A DNA stretch of 64,000 nt from Albifimbria verrucaria. Its lineage: Eukaryota; Ascomycota; Sordariomycetes; Hypocreales; Stachybotryaceae. The notes below the pieces were generated by a model. It saw only the letters and a program-made list of their open reading frames with translations. It was not told where the DNA came from and did no database searches. Position numbers and translations under genes: made by a program. The stretch spans positions 2,046,001 to 2,110,000 of the forward strand of contig JAHREC010000013.1 of the NCBI GenBank assembly GCA_020081605.1. Direction: 5' to 3'. Within the stretch, counting starts at the first letter, position 1; each line of letters starts with the position of its first letter. Positions 24,296 to 35,760 of the stretch are shown here, piece after piece.

Positions 24296-26676
24296 GTTAA
24301 CGAACGAAGTTGGCGCATAGCGCCTGGGAAACCGATCTTGGTGCGGGTGCGAACGACGACGGGGCTCATGGGCAAAGCCGCAAGGCATTATCGGCGGGGA
24401 GGAAGAGGGAAAGCCAGAGGGCTCCTAGACGACGATGCGCATCTTGGGAGAGGCTTCGCTACTCGCCGGTTCGTAAGAGGGAGGGAGAGATAGAGAGAGA
24501 GAGGAAAAAAGTTGTCGAGAGTTGATGGGCGAAAGTGGAAGCGGAAGAAAGGCGCAGCGGACGCGAAGCAGCCCAGTGCTCTTCTTCTTTTCTGGTGCCC
24601 AGTCAGTGCAGACGGCGGAGTGGCTGCCAAAAATACCACCACGTCTGCAGATTAATATACATGCACCGAGCCCAAAAGTACCCCGTAATCCCGTCACCAA
24701 CTAACTCGAATTGAAGGCGAGAAAGACGGCCAGCAACAGGCGAGGATGAAATCACGTCTCTGGGGTTTTTACGAATTGATTTGTCGTCTTCTGGTGGTAA
24801 GATAAGCTCAAAAAGTAAATAGTCAAGTAAACAATACGTGTATATCCCTAGAACAAAAGCTTGCCTTCTTGTGCCCCTGGCATTTTGTCCACCGTTGCGG
24901 ACAGGAGAAGGCTGGTAGAGCCGGGCAGCGGGACAGGTCGACAGGGGAACAAGGGTCAGTTGCCAACGGTACTCGACAGGTACTCAGACCTCGTAAAATC
25001 TCCCACGAACTACAGTGGTGATGCGACACAGCCCAGGTATAGGCAAGTTTCTGTGGTGGGTACGCGTTAAGGTCCCGTCCCTGTGCAGTGGCTCCCCAGC
25101 TCCCTGTAAGCTCAGTCACTTACTAAACCTACCACCTACAAGGTAAGTTACAGGCACCACTCTTCCATTGCAGCGGTTAGCTCAACTCGTAGGCATTATG
25201 CACGGGAGAGCTGTCATCGCGACGGGCATTTCTCGTGCAGGTTCCTCAGCAGGCCGCCGTTGATCGCCTCTAGCCTCTAAATTACCAGCCTGCCCACCGC
25301 CGACCTGGGGTAGACTTCCTTCAGGAGCGCCTTTACCATTTTTCGGGATCTAAGCAAGCCGTCTAGGACAATATCCCACTCCCGATGATTGATTGACTGA
25401 CTGACAGACACATTGACTGGCCGACCGAACGAGAGAAGGGCAACGCGACGACGCGTTGCTACCTCAGCATCTGGAGCTTACGACCGCCTTAGCTTCAGGC
25501 GCTTGGGCGGAGGCAGTGCATATGGTACCACCACTAACCTGCTAGTGCCATTGTGAGCCCGAAGCCTGAAACTCCCTTCTCCATCCACCCACCGTCAAGC
25601 TATGACGTTCCTGAGCGCTGCACATGCAAGACCAGCTCCCATCGCATTCTCCAATCCGCCAAACCGCCCCAGACAATTCGGTTCGCTTAGGCAGCTTGCT
25701 CATATCAATGCCGCGATATCGAACAGGCATTCTCAACATCCTGCCTGACCATGTCTTCTGATTTGGAATATGTGATGATCCATCATTATACTGTTTCAGC
25801 ACGCCCATCATGATGACATGACATGGCCTGACCCAAACACAACCAGCCACGAAGAAAATTAAAGAGAAAAATAATATAACTAATAAAAAAATAAATAAAT
25901 AAAATAAAACCCGACGCCTTTACATATTCTCCAACCTTGCCGATCCAACCAATTCCGATCTCCAGCAGATACGAGAATTTCGTCAGGGGCTCCTTGGCGT
26001 CTACCCAGCAGAGCCGCTCCCCGATTCGCTCATCAGCGCTCTGTGTTAGTCTCGTCTATTTTCGGAAATGGCGTCTCCAGCCAGAATCCGACCAGTTGCG
26101 AATCCGACCAGAGGCGTCCTCCGGTAACCGTCCAAGCCGCACTGAACCTACACCTGGAGCAAGGTGTCTCAATGCTCAAATTCAATCTTCAGACGCTAAA
26201 TCTGCCGGAGCAGCCAACGACCTGTGCCTAGTGAGGGCTGCACCTCAAAATTCGTCGGCACTGCCTTAAGCTGACTCCATTGCCTATAGCCAGCCTCCTC
26301 AGTAACAGCCACCCACTTACAGAGGGATACTGGTAGACCATTGAGGTTCCTCGGCGGCCATCCATCCAACTGCGAGATTCAAGCTTAGTGCTTAATCCCA
26401 CATATTATAGCTCGTCACTCATCCCATTTCTTCCAATCAATGCACAAGTCACTCTTCTTATGCCGATGCACATCGTATTCCTGTCTAAGCCCCTGGCTTA
26501 TAACGTCATTGCGCTCTCTCAGCCTACAGTACTTTGAACATAATCGAGTCAACGCCTTCGGTAAACCATAGCTGGCATCTACGATAATCTATACGACCCT
26601 ATGCTGATTGATCAATAATATAGCAAGCCATAGCTACGTAGCTCACCTTTCCTTCACCTTGCCATTCCTTCCCACG
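24296..26676. other. Intergenic region upstream of the TRP/FLC-like gene
   Basis: The first 400 bases hold a GA tract (about 24478-24506), a CT-rich leader when read on the minus strand. The rest is non-coding as far as I can see, apart from a strongly A-rich patch at 25856-25912. Short open frames on both strands are not supported. Confidence 0.5.
25856..25912. repeat. A-rich/AT low-complexity patch
   Basis: About 57 bases of almost pure A and T with AAATAAATAAAATAAAA words, in surroundings of roughly 50 percent GC. The strand asymmetry (A on plus) resembles a poly(A)-like or ARS-like patch. No element structure was seen around it. Confidence 0.6.
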
Positions 26677-29618
26677 TCAGCAATCCATCTGAACCTTGCT
26701 CTTGCCCTTTGCCTGGGATGCGAGCGTGAACTGCACTTCAGCCGTCAAACCTCTGGACTCTTTCCATAACCCTACCACATTCTTAAGTCGGTCCTCTAAT
26801 TCACGCACACAAGTCATGTCACTGAATCGTAATGCACTGTGGCCTTCATTGTACCTCGTCCTAGAACCAAACTTGGTAGTAAATTGGACCAGCAGCCTCA
26901 GTTGATGCATTCGCACTCGTGTCTTGAGAATCACCCCCACGTTTCATCCTGTTTTGGAATACTTTCGAGAGGCAGATTTTTGGATAGGCTTCGCTGTAGT
27001 CGCCGATACTGGCCCATTCCGGCATCCAGTCCCATAAGATTACCACATGGATCTTCTTGGTGGTTTCTAAGCCTGTCAGGGCCCTCTTTATCCTCAATGT
27101 CTTGTCGTGTCACGCATATTCGCTGGTCATACATGTTTCTCATGTTGTCGGTTAGTAATGTACCCTCATCACTATTATCGGATGGAGGGCCTGGGGTTTT
27201 CATGAGCATCGTCTGCAATGCATGCGAGTAATGCGCGAGGTCTTGCATAGTGCGACCTCGAATGGTTGGTTGAAGAGAAGGGTTCTTGGAAACAAGTTGA
27301 GTTTTCTGTGGAGTGGTCATGACGGCATGATCCAGGTCGTTTCTTGGAAAACCACTGCTGGGGACGAAACTGCTCATCACTCGGCCCCGCGGAGGAGTTG
27401 TGCTTGCCTGAATACGAGGTGGATCTATGGTGCCGGAGCCTGTGTCTAGCGGCTGTACATATGGGGGTTCACCATTGTTATGAGTTGTAGCCCGTTGCCT
27501 GAGACGAAGGAACCGCAGTGAGAGGAAGCCTGCTTGGGTTCGAGATGCGTGGTAGACCTATGGTCATTCCATTGCGTGTTGGATTCGAAGAAGGTGGTGT
27601 CTGCAAGCCATGAGGATCGCCCCTTTGTGGAGACGACAAACTAGGAATGCCTGTAGGGGCGGCATTGCCGGGCTGCTCAACAGTCTCTGCCTGTTCGTAT
27701 TTCTAAATACCTCAAGGTCATCTATCGAATCAGCGTGTTGTGCGTCGAGGATTCGCAGGGGAGAACTCCCAGAAGGGAGGACTGTGATGTCACTGCTAGA
27801 TATCTCGTCGATTAGTTCAGCTTCGCCTTGTATCAGATTTAGGGACGCTGCTGTAAGAGGTTGCAATGGCTGGTGATAGGGAGGTTGCTTAAAGATGCTT
27901 CAGGTTGATTAACATTGCTGGGAGATGGAACCCGAGCAGCTGTGGCTGTGTAGTCAACTGCGATTTCGAAGTCATCACTACGTCTTGGTTGGAAATAATT
28001 CTTAATGCTTCCCAATGACCGAGGAATGCGAGGTTTTGGTGTGGGAACAGCTGTAGGAGGAAATCGCAGCTTAGGGACCTGTACTTCGACCATCTCTGAC
28101 ATTGTCTCTTCGTCTGTCGCATTGCTATCTTGTCTGGAAAGATCTACCCTCATTTTGGTTCTCATCATTTCGGATATCAAGTGAGACTGGCCCTTGTGTC
28201 TATCATTGCCAGACTTAGGCCTCGGCACTTGAGAGGCGGCTGGACTAGAGCTGGGTTTTGCCAACTCATGTGCGTTGAATAAGTGGGATCTACCTGTTGG
28301 TTGAGACAGGCATTCAGCAGGCTTTGTGGACTTGTTAAGTGGTAGGGACCTGATTGCGCGTGCTCTGTGATCAGGATGGATGAAATTTTCAGAAATATTC
28401 ATGGAATCAACTGCATCGAGTGCCTTGTTGGATACAGGCGATGAGGTCTCCAATGAATGAATATGTTGCTTCGTTGTATCATGAATCGAAAAGAGATGCT
28501 TCTGGGCGTTGGTCGAAGACCCTTCAAGCTTAGAAGCTATACTACTTTCGTTGCAGTCATATACTCTTTTGCAAAGATTTTCAAAGCATTGAAGGATTCT
28601 GGCCTCATCTTTAAACAAGACTTCATCCTTCAGAGGTGCAACATTGGGATCGTAGCTCCCAGGCACGCAACAAATGCTTAGGTACATGAATGTGTTTGCC
28701 GATGGACGAGCTCCAGCCTCATGGCTAGACGCATGACGAAGGTGGGACTTGAATATGGCAACCAATTTCTTGCCAACACCTCGACTTGATGATAGAGGCC
28801 TGCCGTCAACTGATATGAAGAAGCCCGTCGACTTAAAAACTGAGACGTCGCAACCTGGGCGTGACATGGCAGTCTCCATCTGAGCCTCTCCTAGATTCTT
28901 CATGTTTCCAACCGGCACAGTCGAAAGAAAGATGCATTCAGCTGCTACATTTCTGCCAAATAGCTGCAAAACTGCTTCCTGAACTTGAGAAGATTCTCTT
29001 GGGGTATAAACCCATGACAGTTGAGTGTGCCCTTGGATCTTGAGGGACAGTCTCAGAGTTGGTCGAGCGAGCGCATAAGCAATGAGAAGCACCTTGATAC
29101 TCGCAATATTCTTGTGACATTGCTTTGAAACAAACTGTTTCCTCACAGGGAGCCATTCAAACAGCTTGTTCGCCTGTACGGTTGTGCCAACTGGTGCCGA
29201 GATAGGGCGATTTTCTTCGACCCCCATCGCCTAATCTCAGCCGAAGACGTGACGCAATCGGATCACTTGATGTTCGAGTAGTGATAGTTACCCTGGAGAG
29301 TGAATTGGCAGCAGCTAAAGCTTCACCACGGAAGCCAAGCGTCGCGCCTCCCTTGATTGTGAGTTCTTCAAAGTTTCTCAACTTGCTGGTGTGGGCTCTA
29401 CGGCCCAGAGCTGTAAAGTCACATACGGGAATACCGTGCCCGTTATCGCGCACTTGAATTTTTTCAACAGTGTCAGATGACACAGTGACTTCTATAGATG
29501 TGGCATCCGCATCGATAGCGTTGTCGAGTAACTCTTTTACGAGATCCTGTGGTGTGACGATTGTCGTGGAAGAGCCTAGGAGGCGCACTGTGGCTTCAGG
29601 TAAGGCAGAGATGGCCAT
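26677..29618 (-). CDS. MutL-family mismatch-repair ATPase, MLH2/human-PMS1-like
   Basis: GHKL ATPase of the MutL family, about 980 residues. The N-terminus MAISALPEATVRLLGSST is followed by motif I (ELLDNAIDADAT), motif II (DNGHGIP) and motif III (GFRGEALAAANSL), then a transducer domain (NKLFEWLPVRKQF, KNIASIKVLLIAYAL). The middle is a long Ser/Pro linker; the C-terminus has SDMTCVRELEDRLKNVVGLW. No DQHA(X)2E(X)4E endonuclease motif was seen, which fits the MLH2/human PMS1 branch and not the PMS2/yeast Pms1 branch. Inferred frame breaks: CCCCC 29221-29225 (one extra), GGG 27879-27881, GGGG 27656-27659 and CCCCC 26934-26938 (one missing each), and about 27491 (one extra). The linker joins are the least certain part. 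It would act with MLH1 in the nucleus. Confidence 0.75.
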
Positions 29619-30255
29619 ATTAGGAAGATGACAAGCGTGAGCCTAAAAATGAAAATACGAGAGTCTAAAGAATGCTCCGAAAGAGGGTAGAAGAGCCAAC
29701 ATGGAAATTGAATGCCATAGCGGAAGCGTCTACACTTTTGTCGAAAGGATGGAAACAGGACTCAATTTATCAGAGGACGGACACATGGCCACGGTGCCTA
29801 ACACCAGGCATTTTCGGAGAGAAGCTCCCACTCTCACCTGCCTTCATATTTATTCCCAGGTAAAGTTGGAAAGAGCTCACGAGATGAGTTCTAGATATGG
29901 CAGGCACGAGTAAATCGACAGCGCCAGACAGAAACCGTACATTACTTTGCCATACATTCTTCCTGCAGGGCACGAGGTAGCCGCTACTTTGCTCGTGGAG
30001 AAGAAAGCCCCTGGATGCAAGTACCAGGGACCCTATGCTACCCCGCGGTCACGCTGCGTTGAAAGCTTGTTGCATCACCCAAACCCCGCAGTAACCGCAA
30101 ACCTCGTTTGAGCTCCATCGTCTCAGAACTGCGAAGCCTCAGCATCAGCATAACCTGCCTAGATCTGCCATTGACCCATTCTACATAAGACAGGCCCGTC
30201 GAAATTCGTGGTGCGCGCTACTTGACTCAACCAATAAACCCTAGAAAACGCAGAC
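29619..30255. promoter_or_regulatory. Divergent promoter region MutL homologue / lumazine synthase
   Basis: 637 bases between two divergent start codons; both promoters must lie here. No TATA element was placed with confidence and no gene is supported within it. Confidence 0.5.
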
Positions 30256-30929
<674 letters not shown>

Positions 30930-31384
30930 GACAAGATATCTCCGGACATGAACGAAGCGACGTCGGGTGTCGAACGCAGGGCATGACACTTCATCAAAAT
31001 TTTATTTGGGACTGGTATATTTGTATAGATATTCGGACGGCCATCTCTCAAATTATGTTGGCTACATCGAAGGGAGCCTGAACGTTTAATACGATTAGGC
31101 CAATCTTGTTCCCAATCCATTAAAGTATTCGATTAAGACGTGGATATTTGTCTATCATGCATGCCGCAAACCTCCAAATCACCAAATCCCCGTCATGTAA
31201 TTGCTGCCACGTCCAGAAGATGCATTCATTCTTCTAGCATATACAGTTTGGCCGACACAATCCGGATATCCAAAGAGGTGTCTTCGTCCACCGAAAATAT
31301 ATTCCAAGATGCAAGAGTGCATTTAATCCAATTTCACCCTTGTTCACCGGCTCCAAGTACAAAAAAATTAGGAAACAATAACCT
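30930..31384. other. Convergent intergenic region
   Basis: Spacer between the 3' ends of lumazine synthase and the large low-complexity protein. AT-rich UTR-like sequence; no gene is supported. Confidence 0.5.
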
Positions 31385-34287
31385 TTACTTCAGCATCGCG
31401 CTCAGGTCACTGCTAAAGCTCTTCTTGCTTTTCCAAATAGATCTCTTCTTTTCCCGTTTAGCCTTCATGTTTTCCCAGCCCTCTTCGTCATCCTCGTCAG
31501 AACCATCACCGGCTTTGGTGACAACATTCATTGTGGACTTGCGTTTGGCATCATCCCATCGAGGCAGCGAAAGGGCTCCGGACATGGTGCTTGCTCGCTG
31601 ATGCTGGGGAGGCGCCGCAGGTGCGGCAGGGCTGAGAGCAACAGCAGGGGCTTGCGAGACAGGGCGGTACCTGCCAGGCAGGCCAACATTGCTGCGTTCC
31701 GATGGCGCGATGGAAGGGGTGTATCCAGGGGCGGGGCCGCCTCGAATGGATCCTGCATATCCGGGTTGCTGAATGAAGGATGACGAGCTGGGTTGGATCA
31801 TGCTCATTGTACGCATTCCCACATCGAGACGTCGTGGCTCGATAAGAGGTTCTCCAACCATGGAGTGGCGAGACGAAACATCAGCCATCGAGGGACTTCC
31901 TCCAACGTTGCCGTAGGGCTGCTGCATCATTTGAGCCTGTGCGCTTTGGTTGAGGGTCATCATCTGCATGAACTGCATCTGCATTTGCATGAACTGCTGC
32001 ATTTGCTGGGTCATTTGAATCTGAGCCTGGTCCCCAGGAGTCAGCATTGGCTGAGGCATCATGGGCATCCCCTGCATGCCAGCCATTCCCGGCATACCAG
32101 GCATACCAGGCATAGCTCCCATAGGAGCTTGCTGGCCCATCCCGTACATCATCTGATGTGGTATTCCCCCAATAGGATCGAAACCCTGCGCACCAGTTCC
32201 CATCATCTTCTGGTTGTCGATGTTGGGGCTGCCTCGGCGCATTGCACGTGATCGTTCTTCGTTGGCGATGACACCAACAAGGCCTCCGGGAGGAGAGGCG
32301 ACGACTGTTGAGGCGAGGACCCAGCCGGGATGCCTCCACCGAAGGACAATGACTCCCTTACGGCAGGCTTGGCAAGGCTGGCTCCAACAAAAGGATCTTG
32401 TGGCAAATGTCGTGCAAAGGCAGGCAGAACAGAATGACGCTGCGTGGCTCCCGAAGATGTCTCACCCATGGACGACCCAGGTCGCCCGGGGCGGTATCAT
32501 CACACTTGCTCGGAGGTTTGGGTTGGAGCCCATGACGCTGAGTCGAGTTGGAGGCCGATTCTTGGCGGGGAATCCATGGGCTTGAAGAATAGCCAGTGGC
32601 ACCTCTTCATCTTCATCCTCATCTGACACTCCGGTCGTGTGGTCCGGTGATGGGGCCTTCAACTGGCTGAGGTGAGGAGCACTCAGCGAAGTCGGCAACC
32701 CTGGCCGATAGGAAGGCGTGGAGATACTTGGCGTAGGCTCACCAGTAACCTTCATCATCTGTTGTCTGTAGACAGCCATGTGGGCTTCCTGCTTCTTCCT
32801 CTGCTTCACCTGTTGCTTCGACTTTTCGGCCTCATCTTCATCATCATCGTAGTTGATTTCATCACCATCATCGTCATCCTGGTCCTGGTTGTCCTGAGCA
32901 AGTGGCGTATGGCGTTCTTTGTCCTTTCGGTATCTTTCGAACTGTTCTGTTGTCATGACCTTGCTTTGAGGAGGACCTGATGCCTTGGTGGGAGGCTTAT
33001 AGGTGTTCAGAGGAACACGAGAAACGCTACTGTCAAACATGTTGTCCTCATTCTTTCCGGTCCTCTCCTCCAAGACATACCGGATAGGTTCCGATCGCTT
33101 GCCAGGGCCACCCGCCTTCGACAAAAACTTTCCAGCAGCAACCGTCTCTTGAAGCAACATGGCGTCTTCGTCTTCGATAACGTCGAGAGGGGCACTTGGT
33201 GATCTAGAGGGTTGAGGTACTTGGTGAGGGGAACAGGAGGAGGTCGGTCAGCCAAAGGAGATGGAATCTTAGATTCCAAAAGAATGTCATTAGAGTTCTG
33301 ACTATTCCAGGATCGCATTGGTGGCTCGACCGAGGTAGTGCTGTCGAGATTGAGAGGTGCCGGTTGGAATTGTCGGGTGGTGGTCAGCGATCGCTGGCTT
33401 CCAGCGTTGCTCGGGGCTGCTGGAGTGGGAGAACTGCTCAAGTCATTCTTGAGCGTAGCCATGCTTGCTCGCTTGTCGAAGCCAGAGAACATGGATCCAA
33501 AATCACCACCCAAGTCGAGGTTTGAGCCTTCCAGCTTCGGAGGCGTGGCCGTGCTGGTAGTCGAAGTAGTCATGCCTCGGGATCTCCCGTATGGGTCCTC
33601 CTGCTGAATGGTAGGGATGGCAGGGACGTCGGGGAGCGGATCGTTGTTGGCTGGAGGAGGAATCGTGTTCTTCTTCTGTCCACCAAATGAGAACGTCCTA
33701 CCAGCGCTCTTCAAAAAGCTCGAGGGGCTAGATTTTGGGGCTGCACGGCTGACAATGTCGTGAAGAGGCTTCCTCGCATTACGCTGCTCATCGTGTCCAT
33801 TGGCACCGAGGTCCGCAGACGACAGGGCGGTCGATGCATTGCTGTGTCGTGACGAGGTGTCTGTGGATGTGGCCTTGGTGGTATTAGAGGCCCCACTTCC
33901 CTAGGGATCCAGGTCAGTAAATTGCATTGAAACTCGAGGACCATGTGCACAGTGCATAAGACGCCGACGGATTGTGGCCGTGGGTTGCACGGTTGGTATC
34001 ACGAGGGTCGCCGATACAATGGTTCCGTGTCACTCACCGGTTGCCTTTCACGTCTGCAAAAATGTTGTCGTCCATGCTCAGATCCACCATCGTGTTGGGT
34101 CGGGGTAGGGGGCTCCAGATGCCCTGGCGAGCCGGGCTCCGCCGTCGAAAGACTTGCCGTTGGTGAGCTCTGAACGCTCGATGACTCGAAAAGAAGACTG
34201 TTCAGGTGTGTTTATCTGTGCATCTTGGAAATCCTCCGCAGTGGCGGCTGACTTCCGCCGGCTGAAAGCGACCGAGAATCTAGGCAT
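31385..34287 (-). CDS. Large low-complexity protein of unknown function
   Basis: About 922 residues, not recognised by function. The N-terminus is MPRFSVAFSRRKSAATAEDF. A Ser/Thr/Pro-rich half follows, then a segment with acidic runs (DQDDDDGDEINYDDDEDEAE) next to a charged helix (KSKQQVKQRKKQEAHMAVYR). Then comes a Met/Gln/Pro-rich region with repeated GMPGMPGMPGM units and QMQQFMQMQMQFMQMM. The C-terminus is basic (KREKKRSIWKSKKSF). Intron 33901-34037. Inferred frame breaks: GGGGG 34108-34112, CCCC 33891-33894, GGGG 33189-33192 and about 32295 (one missing base each), and GGGG 32488-32491 (one extra). The start ATG 34287 was chosen because joining across 34110 links it to MDDNIFADVKGN; that internal ATG (34075) is the alternative start. 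No membrane segment. It looks like a disordered scaffold or cytoplasmic RNA/cytoskeleton-associated protein; this is inference. Confidence 0.7.
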
Positions 34288-35289
34288 GTAGACCACGGGA
34301 ACGGAGTGGGATTCAGTTGTTGGAACCCCTGCTCCAGACGTATATCGAAAGATGGGATGGGTTGTTCCAGGAGAGTTGCGTTGTGCAGATCAAGATTCGG
34401 GGCCGAGAGGACGGAGAAGCGATGTTCAGCGAATGATAGCAAGGCGTCCGAGCCGATGGACCGCGTCAGTGGGCCAGGATGCAACGAATGGCGGTGGGAA
34501 GCTGCATGACGAGAAAAGCCCGCTCTTGTCAGTGACTATTCACTCATTTAGGGGCCAGGGATATATGACAGAGTGGATCTCGAAGAGGAGGTTTTGCGTG
34601 GAGAGATGTTGTGAGGAGGAAGAGGAAGAGGCAATGGAGATGACGAGATGGATTCAACTCGGACATGCGGGCGTTGTTTTGAGACATGAAACCTGGTGGT
34701 TGGTCGGGCGGCGCACGGCATGTGTCATGGCGAGAAAGAAAGTTGAGACTCACATTGACGTCGCGAGAGAGAGCCACTTTGTTACCGAAGGCGGCAGGCT
34801 TGCATAACAACGGCAACAGGCTTGGGACAGCAACTAAAGGCAAGCAATCGACGATGGCGAGACGGCGTAGCAATTGCAAATGAGAGAGAGAGAGGGTGGA
34901 TGACGATGCTGGCGGCGAGCAAAGCGAGTGGTTGTCCAAGAGTGACGCGACGAGATTCCACGCAAAAAAAGGTGTGCAGTCGGCTCGGTGACGGGGACGA
35001 GCTGCAGCAAACAGGGGGTTCTGGCGGGAGACGGCGGCGACGAGCGACGAAATAAGCTTGGGAAAAGGAGACGGCGCAAATTAAATAAGAATAATAAGTT
35101 AACAGAAGTCCAACAGTGCAGCAGAGCGAGCGGCGATCAAGGGCGTCCCGAACGGTGTCCCTCGAGGTAGGCGGCTTGAGAACAAGAAAGCGAGGACGAA
35201 GCTCCAAGAAGAAGGAGGATGAAAGGGATGGGAGGAGGAGCAGGAGCAGGAGTTTGGAAATAGAGACGGTCGGCGGTTAGGAGGAGAGA

Positions 35290-35376
35290 ATAAGGTAAGG
35301 TACAGATGGCGGCCCTGGTAGGTACGGTACGGTGCGGTACGTACGGTTACGGTACGGGAATGGGAATGGGAATGCC
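35290..35376. repeat. GGTAC(GG) and GGGAAT low-complexity island
   Basis: Contains overlapping GGTAAGGTAC, GGTACGGTACGG and GTACGGTTACGG words followed by three GGGAAT units. Non-coding simple sequence. Confidence 0.7.
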
Positions 35377-35679
35377 CACCAAGGCAAGCAGAGGCAAGCT
35401 GGGAGAAAGAGTGTTTTTGCTACCTTAGGCCGGCATTAGCTGGATGCACTTGGGCAGATCTCGTAAGCCACGCTGTCCAGGCCGGACATCCCATTAGCCT
35501 CGCCTACCCCTGTTCTTCACTGCAGGCCACCTATTTAATTCGTTTGATTATCCCCCCTCGTAGCCTGCGAGAAATGCACGGCCGATAATGTGATATGATA
35601 TTTCGGTAGAGCGGGCACACCTGGTACCTACCGTGCTCCCGATGGCTGCTGCACACAAGGCGCTCGCTGCACATTACAG

Positions 35680-35760
35680 TACCTACAACGCCAACCCTAG
35701 CAGGTACCTATTGCACCTAAGCAGGTAACGTAGGTAAGGTAAGGTACCTAGGTCGGTAGC
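35680..35760. repeat. TACCTA/GGTAAGG island
   Basis: Dense TACCTA, AGGTA and GGTAAGGTAAGG words, partly palindromic (GGTACC). Same vocabulary as the islands near 39.0 and 60.4 kb. Confidence 0.7.

Noticed and set aside
26677..29618. Assignment as MLH1, MLH3 or the endonuclease-bearing PMS2/yeast Pms1
   Set aside because: The N-terminal block ATVRLLGSST resembles human PMS1, and the endonuclease motif and the MLH1 C-terminus were not seen. The MLH2-like call remains tentative.
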